This document shows, piece after piece, positions 8,221 through 17,220 of a stretch of 64,000 nucleotides of DNA. Each line of letters opens with the position of its first letter. Position 1 is the stretch's first letter. A model generated the notes under the pieces. That model was given only the letters and a program-made list of their open reading frames with translations. It did no database searches and was not told where the DNA came from. Source of the DNA: Streptomyces sp. NBC_00582 (lineage in GTDB: Bacteria; Actinomycetota; Actinomycetes; Streptomycetales; Streptomycetaceae); contig NZ_CP107772.1 in the NCBI RefSeq assembly GCF_036345155.1, positions 10,602,001-10,666,000 of the forward strand. Reading direction: 5' to 3'. A program made the position numbers and the translations under genes.

Positions 8221-9738
8221 TCACAGGGCCTGGGCGAGGCGGTGGTAGGCGGCGTTCCAGCGGATTTCCTTGCCGAACTGCTCGGTGGTGGTGTTCTCGT
8301 CGATGGTGAGCAGTTCGACGCCGGTCATGGCGGCGTAGTCGGTCAGGGTCTCGACGTCGACCGCCGAGCTGAGCACGGTGTGGTGCGGGGCGCCGGCCAG
8401 CAGCCAGCTCTCCGCCGATTCCGCCAGGGACGGACGCGGCTGCCATACGGCCCGGGCCACCGGCAGCCGACGCAGGGGTTCGCTCGGGGCGACGACGTCG
8501 ACGGCGTTGGCCGTGAGGCGGAAGCGGTCGCCGAGGTCGGAGAGGCCGACGACCACGGCGGGCCCCGCGCAGGCGTTGAAGACCAGGCGGACCGGGTCCT
8601 GGCGGCCGCCGATGGACAGGGGGTGGATCTCGCAGCGGGGGCGGTCGGCGGCCACGGAGGGGCAGACCTCCAGCATGTGGGCGCCCAGGACGCGCGGGGT
8701 GCCGGGGCCGAGGTGGTAGGTGTAGTCCTCCATGAAGGTGGTGCCGCCGGGGCGTCCGGCGCCCATGACCTTCATCGTGCGCAGCAGGGCCGACGTCTTC
8801 CAGTCTCCCTCGCCGCCGAAGCCGTAGCCGTCGGCCATCAGGCGCTGGACGGCGATGCCGGGCAGCTGGCGCAGGCCGCCGAGGTCCTCGAAGTTGGTGG
8901 TGAAGGCGGTGAAGCCGCCCTCGTCGAGGAAGGTGCGCAGACCGAGTTCCAGACGGGCCGCGTACAGCAGCGAGTCGTGGCGGACACCGCCGGGGCGCAG
9001 GGCCGGGACGACGTCGTACGACTGCACGTACTCGTCGGCGAGTTCGGCCGCCGCCTTGTCCTCGACGTCGTCGACCACGGCGACCAGGTCGTTGACGGCG
9101 TAGGTGTTGACGGAGAAGCCGAACCGCAGCTGGGCCTCCACCTTGTCGCCCTCGGTCACGGCGACGTCGCGCATGTTGTCGCCGAAGCGGGCGAGCCGGA
9201 GCGTCCGCGAGGCGTGGCGGCCGGCGGCGGCCCGGGCCCAGGCCCCGATGCGCCGGATCACCCTCGGGTCGGTCGCGTGACCGGCGACGATCTTGCGGTC
9301 GACGCCGACGCGGGACTCGATGTGCCCGAACTCCCGGTCGCCGTGGGCGGCCTGGTTGAGGTTCATGAAGTCCATGTCGATGCTCGGCCAGGGCAGCGAC
9401 AGGTTGTACTGGGTGTGCAGATGCAGCAACGGCCGGTCCAGGGCGCTGAGTCCGGCGATCCACATCTTCGCCGGGGAGAAGGTGTGCATCCACACGATCA
9501 CGCCCACGCACGTGTCGGAGGTGCTCGCCTCCTGGCACATCCGGCGGATCGACTCGGCGTCGGTCAGCACCGGCTTCCACACGATCCTGACCGGGACCTT
9601 CCCGGGGCGGCCGAGGGTCTCGCAGATGCTGCGGGACTGGTCGGCGACCTGGCGCAGCACGTCGTCGCCGTACAGGCCCTGGCTTCCGGTGAGGAACCAG
9701 ATCTCCTGGCTGTCGTAGGGCCTTTCGGAACTGGTCAT
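8221..9738 (-). CDS. araA: L-arabinose isomerase
   Basis: Interconverts L-arabinose and L-ribulose in the cytosol; Mn-dependent in characterised members. The 505-residue length is typical. It opens with [12 protein letters not shown], and [20 protein letters not shown] and [12 protein letters not shown] are family segments. ATG 9738 is preferred to the upstream ATG 9744 and GTG 9753 because AAGGGA lies at the right distance. It sits 21 bp after araB and 14 bp before araD in one operon. Confidence 0.97.
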   Translation of the reverse strand: MTSSERPYDSQEIWFLTGSQGLYGDDVLRQVADQSRSICETLGRPGKVPVRIVWKPVLTDAESIRRMCQEASTSDTCVGVIVWMHTFSPAKMWIAGLSALDRPLLHLHTQYNLSLPWPSIDMDFMNLNQAAHGDREFGHIESRVGVDRKIVAGHATDPRVIRRIGAWARAAAGRHASRTLRLARFGDNMRDVAVTEGDKVEAQLRFGFSVNTYAVNDLVAVVDDVEDKAAAELADEYVQSYDVVPALRPGGVRHDSLLYAARLELGLRTFLDEGGFTAFTTNFEDLGGLRQLPGIAVQRLMADGYGFGGEGDWKTSALLRTMKVMGAGRPGGTTFMEDYTYHLGPGTPRVLGAHMLEVCPSVAADRPRCEIHPLSIGGRQDPVRLVFNACAGPAVVVGLSDLGDRFRLTANAVDVVAPSEPLRRLPVARAVWQPRPSLAESAESWLLAGAPHHTVLSSAVDVETLTDYAAMTGVELLTIDENTTTEQFGKEIRWNAAYHRLAQAL

Positions 9739-9759
9739 GAGCATTCCCTTCACAGTGGG

Positions 9760-11415
9760 TCAGGCGGAGGTCTGCGCACGCATGCGGCGCAGGCGGTGCA
9801 TGACGTCGTTGGTGCCGCGGCCGAAGTAGTCGTGCAGGACGCGGTATTCGCGGTAGAGGCGCTCGTAGGCCGCCGCCCGCTGGGGGTCCGGGAGGTAGAC
9901 CCGGCGGTGCACCTTGCCCATGGCGTGGGCCGCGGCGCGGATGTCGGGGTACGCCCCGGCGGCCACGGCGGCGTGCATCGCGGCGCCGAGGGCCGGGCCC
10001 TGGGCCGAGCCGATGATGCTCAGCGGGCGGCGCGTGACGTCGGCGTAGATCTGCATGAGCAGGGCGTTCTTCGTCAGGCCGCCCGCGATGATCAGTTCCG
10101 TCACGGGTACGGCCGCGGACTCGAAGGCGTCGATGATGGTGCGGGTGCCGAAGGCGGTGGCCTCCAGCAGGGCGCGGTAGACGTCCTCAGGGCGCGTGGA
10201 GAGCGTCTGGCCGATCAGCAGGCCGCTGAGGTCGTGGTCGACCAGGACGGACCGGTTGCCGCTGTGCCAGTCGAGGGCGAGAAGGCCGTGTTCGCCCACC
10301 TTCTGCCCGGCCGCGAGGGCGGTCAGGTACTCGTGCGGGCTCTGGCCGGCCGCGGCCGCCCGCTCGGCGTACTCGGCGGGCAGGCCCGTGCGGACGAACC
10401 AGGCGAAGATGTCGCCGACACCGCTCTGCCCGGCCTCGTAGCCCCACAGTCCGGGCAGGATGCCGCCGTCCACGACCCCGCACATGCCGGGCACGACACC
10501 CTGCCGGTCGGAGCTCATGACGTGGCAGGTGGAGGTGCCCATGATGGCGACCATCTGGCCCGGCTCCACGGCGACCGCCGCCGGGGCGGTGACATGGGCG
10601 TCGACATTGCCGACGCAGACGGTGATGCCCTGCGGCAGCCCGGTCCAGGCGGCGGCCTCGGCAGTCAACACCCCTGCCGGGTCGCCGAGTCGGCCGATCG
10701 GCTGGTCCAGCTTGGTTGTCACGAAGCCGGCGAAGTCCGGGTGCAGCGCCGCCAGATACTCGGGCGAGGGATAACTCCCGTCCTGGTACTGGCCCTTGTA
10801 GCCCGCAGTGCAGGCGTTGCGGACGTACGTCCCGCACAGCCGCCACACGATCCAGTCGGCCGCCTCCAGCCAGCGCTCGGTGCGCCGGTAGATCTCGGGA
10901 TCCTCCTCCAGGACCTGGAGCGCCTTGGCGAACTCCCACTCCGAGGAGATCTTCCCGCCGTACCGCTCCAGCCAGGGCTCCTTCCTCTCGGCGGCCAGCG
11001 CGTTGATCCGGTCGGCCTGGCCCTGGGCGGCGTGGTGGCGCCACAGCTTGGCGTAGGCGTGCGGACGGTTGTCCAGGCCGGGGAGTTCGCACAGCGGGGT
11101 GCCGTCGGCGAGGGCCGGCAGGACCGTGCAGGCGGTGAAGTCGGTGCCGATGCCGATGACGTGCTCCGGCCGCACTCCGGCGCGGGCGAGAGCCTCGGGT
11201 ACGGCGTTGCGGAGTACGTCGATGTAGTCCGAGGGCACCTGCAGGGCCCAGTCGGGGGGCAGCCGGGTGCCGTCGGGCAGGTTCCGGTCGAGGACGGCGT
11301 GGGCGTAGACGTGCTCCGCCGAGGCCAGTTCCGCGCCGTCGCCGACCCGTACCACCACGGCACGGCCGGACAGGGTTCCGAAGTCGACGCCCACGACACA
11401 GGTTTCTTCAGACAC
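9760..11415 (-). CDS. araB: L-ribulokinase
   Basis: ATP-dependent phosphorylation of L-ribulose to L-ribulose 5-phosphate. The 551-residue FGGY-family kinase begins VVGVDFGTLSGRAVVVRV, with IGIGTDFTACTVLP, the lid segment MGTSTCHVM and the C-terminal IIAGGLTKN and GSAQGPALGAA blocks. GTG 11415 with GGGAGGGG upstream is the best start; upstream codons to 11451 overlap the promoter region. First gene of the araB-araA-araD-glyoxalase operon, separated from the arabinanase gene by a terminator. Confidence 0.96.
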   Translation of the reverse strand: MSEETCVVGVDFGTLSGRAVVVRVGDGAELASAEHVYAHAVLDRNLPDGTRLPPDWALQVPSDYIDVLRNAVPEALARAGVRPEHVIGIGTDFTACTVLPALADGTPLCELPGLDNRPHAYAKLWRHHAAQGQADRINALAAERKEPWLERYGGKISSEWEFAKALQVLEEDPEIYRRTERWLEAADWIVWRLCGTYVRNACTAGYKGQYQDGSYPSPEYLAALHPDFAGFVTTKLDQPIGRLGDPAGVLTAEAAAWTGLPQGITVCVGNVDAHVTAPAAVAVEPGQMVAIMGTSTCHVMSSDRQGVVPGMCGVVDGGILPGLWGYEAGQSGVGDIFAWFVRTGLPAEYAERAAAAGQSPHEYLTALAAGQKVGEHGLLALDWHSGNRSVLVDHDLSGLLIGQTLSTRPEDVYRALLEATAFGTRTIIDAFESAAVPVTELIIAGGLTKNALLMQIYADVTRRPLSIIGSAQGPALGAAMHAAVAAGAYPDIRAAAHAMGKVHRRVYLPDPQRAAAYERLYREYRVLHDYFGRGTNDVMHRLRRMRAQTSA

Positions 11416-11431
11416 GGGCGACCCCTCCCTC

Positions 11432-11459
11432 TCGTTCGGTATGACAGTCATCGTTCGGG
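11432..11459. promoter_or_regulatory. Repeat-rich control site upstream of araB
   Basis: The palindrome ATGACAGTCAT (11441-11451) is flanked by the direct repeats TCGTTCGG at 11432-11439 and 11451-11458. It lies 17-44 bp upstream of the araB start. On the minus strand a TTGTCC -35-like hexamer follows at about 11464-11469. Regulation by the LacI protein is possible, but the site differs from the palindromes at 19078-19165. Confidence 0.35.
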
Positions 11460-11476
11460 ATGCTGGACAATGGGGT

Positions 11477-11502
11477 GGGGGCCCGGCCGCGACCGGGCCC
11501 CC
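11477..11502 (-). terminator. Terminator between the arabinanase gene and araB
   Basis: Perfect 10-bp stem, GGGGGCCCGG and CCGGGCCCCC, with a 6-nt loop, starting 8 bp beyond the stop at 11510. It separates the secreted-enzyme transcript from araB. Confidence 0.7.
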
Positions 11503-11509
11503 TGGCGGG

Positions 11510-13555
11510 TCAGTTGACCCGCACGACCTGCCACAGTTCGTCGTCGGCGCCGTTGTCCGCCGACTGGACGATCAGGGCTCCGTTGGCGGTGGAGGCGGAG
11601 GCGACGTCCGCGACCAGGCCGCTGGCGGAGTTGACGAGCTTGAAGTAGCCGCCTCCCGCGTCCGTGAGCGTCCACTTCTGGGAGCTCGCGCCCGACGACG
11701 CGTTCTGGACGACGGCCGCGCCGGCCGAGGCCGAGCCGTTGTTGTCGAGGAACAGACCGCTGTTGACGTTCTTCACGGTCCACGCCCCGCCGCTCTGCGA
11801 CGTAAACGTCCACAGCTGGCAGTTGTTGGCGGTGTTCACCCACTGGCCGGCCTGCTTGCCCGCCGTGGTGGAGGCGCCGGGGATCTCCAGGAACTTGCCG
11901 CTGTTCTTGTTGACCAGCCGGTACTGGCCGGTGGACAGGGTGGGCAGGGCGGTCTGGGTGAGGTTCCAGCGCTGGCAGGCGCAGCCGGTGTCGGACCACT
12001 GCCCGGCGGCGGTGCCCACGGTGGTGGAGGCGCTGGGGATCTCCAGGTACTTGCCGCTGATCCGGTTGGTGGCGGTGAAGCCGCCCGCCGGGTTCGGGGC
12101 GAGGGCCCACTCGTGGTCGAGGGTGCCGTTGTCGTCCCACTGCAGGACCTTGGCGCCGTTGGCGGTGGACTGGTTCTGCACGCCGAGGACCTTGTTGCTG
12201 GCCACGTTGAAGATCTTGAAGTAGCCGGAGGTCTGCTGGACGAACTTCCACCGCTGGTCGGTGGCGTTGTCGGCATTCTGCTGGGTGGCGCCCACACCGT
12301 TGGTGGTGGAGCCGCCCGCGATGGCCAGCATCAGGTGGCTGTTGGCGTTGGACAGGGTGTAGGTGGCGCCGTCGGAGATGCCGCCGCCCAGGTCGATCGT
12401 GCCGTAGGTGACCGGGTTGAGGCCGGTGCTGGTCAGGTGGCCGCCGCTGAGGACCAGCAGGCTGTGGCCGTCGGCCAGCGGGAGCAGGCCGCGGCTGTAG
12501 CCGCCGGGGACGGTGGAGGCGATGCGCGTCCAGGTGTTCGCGGCACCGTTCTGCGTGTTGAGGAACAGGTCGTCGCTGCTGTTGGCGCTGACCACCAGGG
12601 TGCCGTTGGCGCCGCCGGTCGGTAGCCAGGTGATGTACGGGGAGCTCTTGGGCTGGGTGCCGTCGGTCGCCTTGAGGGCGATGCCGGTGGCGGAGCCGAA
12701 CGCCTCCGGGTCGGAGGAGATCTTGTAGTAGACGGCGAAGCCGCCCTCGGGGGCGCCCCAGAACTCGTACGTCATCACATAGTTGCCGTTGGGCAGCTTG
12801 GCGACGACCGGCATGCCCGGACGGTCGCCGTAGGTCGAGGTGGCGACGTCGTTCACCACGGAGCCCCAGGTCAGGCCGTCCGTGGAGACCTGGTGGACGA
12901 TCTTCTGGCCGTAGCTCGGGTCACGCTGGTCGGAGTAGTACACGATCAGCTTCGAGCCGGACACCATCAGGAACGGCTCCCACACCGGGGTCTTGCCGTT
13001 GGTCGGGTCGGCCTCGCCGCCCTGCGCGATGGTGCTGACGTACGACCAGCTGACGCCGTGATCGGTGCTCGCGTACAGGTCCAGCTCGGTGGAGGACAGG
13101 TCGTTCGGGATGGAGTTGCCGGCGGCGAGGATCGTGCCGGCCGGGAAGTTGCCGATCTGGGTCGGCAGTTCGTACAGGAACGGCTGGTAGCGGTTGCCGA
13201 AGCCGTTGTGGGTGTCGCTGATGCTGGAGATCTGCGTCCAGCTGTTGCCGTTGTCGGTGCTGCGGTAGACCGGGAAGACGGGGGTGCCCGAGCTGTACTG
13301 CTCGAAGGTGGCGAGCAGGGTGCCGTTGGAGGATCCGCTGTACTGCAGCCGGACCGCCCGGGGGTAGAGCGAGCCGGGTGAGGGCGTGCCGGACGGCGGG
13401 GTGTACATCGTCTGGGAGGCGCGGGAGATCGCGTGCGCCTGGCCGGAGGCGGGGAGGACGAGGGCGACGGCGGCTGCGAGCAGGGCCAGCAGCAGGGTGA
13501 TCGCCTGGGTGCGGGGTACGGCGCGGAATCCGGCGCCTTCCCTGGTGGTGGACAT
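11510..13555 (-). CDS. Secreted sialidase-fold glycoside hydrolase with ricin-type C-terminus (GH93-like exo-arabinanase candidate)
   Basis: Secreted protein of 681 residues. A signal peptide (about residues 1-41) is followed by a six-bladed sialidase-like propeller (about 45-390) with Asp-box motifs STDNGNSWTQ and STDHGVSWSY. The C-terminal half has repeated ricin/CBM13 units with Q-x-W ends (DQRWKF, CQRWNL, CQLWTF, SQKWTL), enough for two beta-trefoils. A BNR propeller plus ricin domain beside GH51 and araBAD genes fits GH93 exo-1,5-alpha-L-arabinanase, which releases arabinobiose; this is inference from fold and neighbours. A sialidase is the main alternative but makes less metabolic sense here. 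ATG 13555 follows GGGAG. Confidence 0.78.
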   Translation of the reverse strand: MSTTREGAGFRAVPRTQAITLLLALLAAAVALVLPASGQAHAISRASQTMYTPPSGTPSPGSLYPRAVRLQYSGSSNGTLLATFEQYSSGTPVFPVYRSTDNGNSWTQISSISDTHNGFGNRYQPFLYELPTQIGNFPAGTILAAGNSIPNDLSSTELDLYASTDHGVSWSYVSTIAQGGEADPTNGKTPVWEPFLMVSGSKLIVYYSDQRDPSYGQKIVHQVSTDGLTWGSVVNDVATSTYGDRPGMPVVAKLPNGNYVMTYEFWGAPEGGFAVYYKISSDPEAFGSATGIALKATDGTQPKSSPYITWLPTGGANGTLVVSANSSDDLFLNTQNGAANTWTRIASTVPGGYSRGLLPLADGHSLLVLSGGHLTSTGLNPVTYGTIDLGGGISDGATYTLSNANSHLMLAIAGGSTTNGVGATQQNADNATDQRWKFVQQTSGYFKIFNVASNKVLGVQNQSTANGAKVLQWDDNGTLDHEWALAPNPAGGFTATNRISGKYLEIPSASTTVGTAAGQWSDTGCACQRWNLTQTALPTLSTGQYRLVNKNSGKFLEIPGASTTAGKQAGQWVNTANNCQLWTFTSQSGGAWTVKNVNSGLFLDNNGSASAGAAVVQNASSGASSQKWTLTDAGGGYFKLVNSASGLVADVASASTANGALIVQSADNGADDELWQVVRVN

Positions 13556-13659
13556 GGGCGGCTCCCAAGAAAATGTCCGGGAAGAGGGGGTGGTGCGGGA
13601 CCCGCCGCTCCCCCGGGGAGGAGGAATAGGGGCGGAACGGCGGGTGTCCGAGGGGTGGG

Positions 13660-15180
13660 TCAGCCGGCGCGGCGCAGCCGGACGACGTTCCAGGAGACGG
13701 GCGGCAGGGTCGCGGTGAGGCGGCCGCCGGTGACGCAACCGGTGCCGGCGGTGTACGGGCGGACGCGGTCGGGGTCGTCCTGGGTGTTGGCGGCGCGGAT
13801 GTCGGGGTCGCTCAGCACCGAGTGCTCCACGGGGGTGTAGCCGGGGAACGCCCGCAGGTCGAGGGCGAGTTCGACGTTCTCGCTCTGGTGCCGGTTGACG
13901 GCGAAGACGGTGAGCTCGTCGGCGCCGTCCGCCTCCGCGAGGTGCGTGGCCACGGCGTCGACGACGGAGACCTCGCCGAAACGCTGCGTCTCATACGTCG
14001 GCGCGACCGGCTCCACCCGCAGGACCGTGCCGCGCGCGTGCCGGGCCGCCTGGGCGAAGGGGTGGAAGGTGGTCTGCCGCCAGCTCGGGCCGCCCGCCTC
14101 GCTGCGGATCGGGGCGATGACGTTGACGAGCTGGGCGAGGCAGGCGGCGGTGACCCGGTCGCTGTGCCGCAGCAGGCTGATCAGCAGCCCGCCGACGACG
14201 ACCGCGTCGGCGACGTTGTACTCGTCCTCGATCACGCGCGGCGCGACGGCCCACTCGGTGGGCTTCTCCGCCGCCTCGAACCGGGTATTGTACCAGACGT
14301 TCCACTCGTCGAAGGAGAGGTTGATCCGCTTCTTGCGGCGCAGCTTGGCCCGGATGTGGTCGGCGGTGGCGACCACCGAGTCGACGAAGTGGTCCATGTC
14401 GACGCCGGAGGCCAGGAAGCTGCCGAGGTCGCCGTCGAGTTCCTCGTAGTAGGCGTGGCAGGAGATGTAGTCGACCTGGTCGTACGCCTCCTCCAGGACG
14501 GTGGCCTCCCAGGCGCCGAAGGTCGGCATCGCGGAGCTGGAGCTGCCGCAGGCGACCAGTTCGAGCTTCGGGTCGACCATGCGCATCGCGCGTGCGGTCT
14601 CGGCGGCGATACGGCCGTACTCCTGGGCCGTCTTGTGGCCGGTCTGCCAGGGGCCGTCCATCTCGTTGCCCAGGCACCACATGCGGATGCCGAAGGGGTC
14701 CGGGGCGCCGTTCTTGATCCGCTGGTCGGACCAGGCGGTGCCGCCCGGGTGGTTGCAGTACTCCAGCAGGTCCAGGGCCTCGGCGACGCCCCGGGTGCCG
14801 AGGTTGAGGGCCATCATCGGCTCGACGCCGGCCTTCTGGGCCCAGCGCTGGAACTCGTGCAGGCCGAAGGCGTTGGTCTCGGTGCTGTGCCAGGCGAGGT
14901 CGAGGCGGGTGGGGCGGTCGGCGACCGGGCCGACGCTGTCCTCCCAGCGAAAGCCCGAGACGAAGTTGCCGCCGGGATAGCGCACGGCGGTCACGCCCAG
15001 CTCGCGCACCAGGTCCAGGACGTCACGGCGCAGCCCGTCCTCGTCGGCGAGCGGGTGGCCGGGCTCGAAGATGCCGGTGTAGACGCAGCGGCCCAGGTGC
15101 TCGACGAAGGAGCCGAAGGTACGGGGACTCACGTCGGCGACGCGGAAGGCGGGGTCGACGGTCAGGGAGGCGTGCAGCAT
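13660..15180 (-). CDS. GH51 alpha-L-arabinofuranosidase
   Basis: Releases terminal L-arabinofuranose from arabino-oligosaccharides. The 506-residue length and absence of a signal peptide fit intracellular GH51 enzymes acting on imported oligomers. The catalytic acid/base is E173 in CLGNEMDGPWQ and the nucleophile E292 in SFDEWNVWYN. VRYPGGNFVSGFRWEDSVGP is the usual N-terminal barrel segment. ATG 15180 follows CCGGAG. It lies between the permease and secreted arabinanase genes on the same strand, so import, cleavage and catabolism are colocated. Confidence 0.95.
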   Translation of the reverse strand: MLHASLTVDPAFRVADVSPRTFGSFVEHLGRCVYTGIFEPGHPLADEDGLRRDVLDLVRELGVTAVRYPGGNFVSGFRWEDSVGPVADRPTRLDLAWHSTETNAFGLHEFQRWAQKAGVEPMMALNLGTRGVAEALDLLEYCNHPGGTAWSDQRIKNGAPDPFGIRMWCLGNEMDGPWQTGHKTAQEYGRIAAETARAMRMVDPKLELVACGSSSSAMPTFGAWEATVLEEAYDQVDYISCHAYYEELDGDLGSFLASGVDMDHFVDSVVATADHIRAKLRRKKRINLSFDEWNVWYNTRFEAAEKPTEWAVAPRVIEDEYNVADAVVVGGLLISLLRHSDRVTAACLAQLVNVIAPIRSEAGGPSWRQTTFHPFAQAARHARGTVLRVEPVAPTYETQRFGEVSVVDAVATHLAEADGADELTVFAVNRHQSENVELALDLRAFPGYTPVEHSVLSDPDIRAANTQDDPDRVRPYTAGTGCVTGGRLTATLPPVSWNVVRLRRAG

Positions 15181-15251
15181 GAAGGTCGCTCCGGGAGGTG
15201 CGCGAAAAGGGGGGGGTGAACTGGCGGCCCTGTCAGGTCACTTGAGGCAGG

Positions 15252-16142
15252 TCACTTGAGGCTTCCGACGGTCAGACCGCCGCGCCAGTACCGCTGCAGG
15301 AGCAGGAAGGTGACGATCAGCGGCAGGATCGCGACCAGGGAGCCGGCGATGACCAGGGTGAACAGCGCGTTGGCGCCGGACTGGATCAACGCGCCCTCGT
15401 ACCAGGACTGCAGGCCGACGGTGAGCGGGAACAGCTTGTCGTTGTTGAGCATCACCAGCGGCAGGAAGAAGTTGTTCCAGGTGCCGACCATGGAGAACAG
15501 CAGCACGGTCACGAGCGCCGGCTTCAGGGTCGGCAGCGCCACCGACCACAGCACGCGCAGCTCGCCGGCCCCGTCCATCCGGGCCGCCTCCAGCAGCTCG
15601 TCCGGCAGGGACTCCTGGACGTAGACCCGTACGAGGTAGACGCCGAAGGGATTGAGCAGCTGGGGCAGGATGACCGCCCACATGGTGTTGGTCAGCGCCA
15701 CCTTGCTCAGCAGCAGATAGGTGGGGATGGCCAGCGCGGTGGCGGGCACCATGATGGCGCCGAGGAGGCTGGAGAAGAGCAGGTTGCGGCCGGGGAAGCG
15801 GTACTTGGCGAAGGCGTAGCCCGCGAGGGTCGCCACGGCGGTGGCGCCGACGCCGCTGACACCGGCGTAGACCGCGGTGTTGCCCATCCAGCGCAGGTAC
15901 TCGCCGTCGTTGTAGGTGAACAGCTGCCGGAGGTTGGTGAAGAAGGAGCCCGGCGAGTGGAACCACAGGGCGGCGGTGGAGAACAGCGCGTCGTTGCCCT
16001 TGGTGGCGGCGACGACCAGCCACCAGAACGGCAGCAGGAAGTACAGGATCATCGCCACCATCACCACGTTGACGGTGACGCGTCCGCGCGCGGCCAAGGC
16101 ACGGCGGGAGACGGGCAGGGCGGTGGCTGCGGCGGTGGTCAC
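15252..16142 (-). CDS. Carbohydrate ABC transporter permease, MalG type
   Basis: Inner-membrane subunit of a CUT1 sugar importer, 296 residues with six predicted membrane spans. The ATPase-docking EAA loop is ELLEAARMDGAGELRVLWSV. GTG 16142 overlaps the stop of the preceding permease in the sequence GTGA, indicating translational coupling. It ends with the short charged tail common to MalG-like proteins. Likely substrate: arabinose or arabino-oligosaccharide. Confidence 0.93.
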   Translation of the reverse strand: MTTAAATALPVSRRALAARGRVTVNVVMVAMILYFLLPFWWLVVAATKGNDALFSTAALWFHSPGSFFTNLRQLFTYNDGEYLRWMGNTAVYAGVSGVGATAVATLAGYAFAKYRFPGRNLLFSSLLGAIMVPATALAIPTYLLLSKVALTNTMWAVILPQLLNPFGVYLVRVYVQESLPDELLEAARMDGAGELRVLWSVALPTLKPALVTVLLFSMVGTWNNFFLPLVMLNNDKLFPLTVGLQSWYEGALIQSGANALFTLVIAGSLVAILPLIVTFLLLQRYWRGGLTVGSLK

Positions 16143-17122
16143 TTCAGTCCGCTCCTCTTGCGCGCAACGAACAGGAAGATGTAGGAGCCGATGAAGACCA
16201 CCGCTCCGAGGGAGAAGGAGATGGCGGCGGAGTAGTTGAACTCCGAGTACTGGAACGCCAGGTTGTAGGCGTACAGGTTGGGGGTGTAGTCCGGCGTGAT
16301 CACGGAGGAGGCGCTGTGCTCCAGGACCCGCGGTTCGGTGAAGAACTGCAGGGTGCCGATGAGGGTGAACATCAGGGTGAGCACCATCGCCGAGGAGATC
16401 ATCGGGATCTTGATGCGCAGGGCCGTCTGGAGCTGGCCGGCGCCGTCGAGCTTCGCCGCCTCGTAGACCTCGCGGGGCAGGCCCTGCAGGGCGGCGTACA
16501 GGACGATCATGTTGTAGCCGGTCCACTGCCAGGTCACGATGTTGCCGAGCGAGGTCAGCATCAGATCGTGCGAGAGCAGGTCGACCTTGCCGAGGCCGAG
16601 GGAGTGGCTGATCGAGTTCACCGGGCCGAAGGTCGGGCTGTAGAGGAAGCCCCACATCAGGGCGCCGATCACCGCGGGCACGGCGTACGGCATGAACAGG
16701 GTCATGCGGAAGACCTTGGCGAGGCGGCTGGTGACCTCGTCGATGATCAGCGCGCCCAGCAGGGCGAGGCCGAGCATCAGCGGGATCTGCACCACACCGA
16801 AGACGACGACTCTGCGCACGCCGGACAGGAACTGCGGGTCGGTGAAGGTCTGCTTGTAGTTGGCGAACCAGCTGAAGTGGTCGCCGCCGACCAGGGTGGA
16901 GGTCCTCAGGCTGAGCCAGAAGGCGTAGCACAGGGGGGCCACCAGGAAGGCCAGGAAGAGCAGGAGGAACGGGCTGACCAGCAGCAGGCCCATGCCCTTG
17001 TGCCGGGTGCGGGCGGACAGCCCGCCGGGGCGCCGGCCCGCCACGGGAGTGCGAAGTCCCTTCGCGGGGACGGCACGTGGGGGTGCCGTCGCGGTGGATC
17101 CCTGCTGTCGGAGCAGGCTCAT
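16139..17122 (-). CDS. Carbohydrate ABC transporter permease, MalF type
   Basis: Partner membrane subunit of the importer, 327 residues. A basic proline-rich cytosolic N-terminus of about 45 residues precedes six membrane spans. The EAA loop is REVYEAAKLDGAGQLQTALR. ATG 17122 has GGAG five bases upstream and is preferred to GTG 17125. Like most Streptomyces CUT1 operons this one encodes no ATPase; the shared MsiK protein encoded elsewhere usually energises such systems. Confidence 0.93.
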   Translation of the reverse strand: MSLLRQQGSTATAPPRAVPAKGLRTPVAGRRPGGLSARTRHKGMGLLLVSPFLLLFLAFLVAPLCYAFWLSLRTSTLVGGDHFSWFANYKQTFTDPQFLSGVRRVVVFGVVQIPLMLGLALLGALIIDEVTSRLAKVFRMTLFMPYAVPAVIGALMWGFLYSPTFGPVNSISHSLGLGKVDLLSHDLMLTSLGNIVTWQWTGYNMIVLYAALQGLPREVYEAAKLDGAGQLQTALRIKIPMISSAMVLTLMFTLIGTLQFFTEPRVLEHSASSVITPDYTPNLYAYNLAFQYSEFNYSAAISFSLGAVVFIGSYIFLFVARKRSGLK

Positions 17123-17220
17123 CACTTCTCCTTGCGCGTGGTGCGGGCCCCCGCCGGCGGCGGAGCTGTCGGGCGCGGGCGCGCCGGCGGGGGCGGTGGG
17201 GAGTCGGGACCCGGGGCCGG

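Noticed and set aside
8242..11517. A plus-strand frame of 1091 codons across the araA/araB region
   Set aside because: It is antisense to araA and araB, both of which have full-length family features, and its own translation is low-complexity Gly/Val/Arg.
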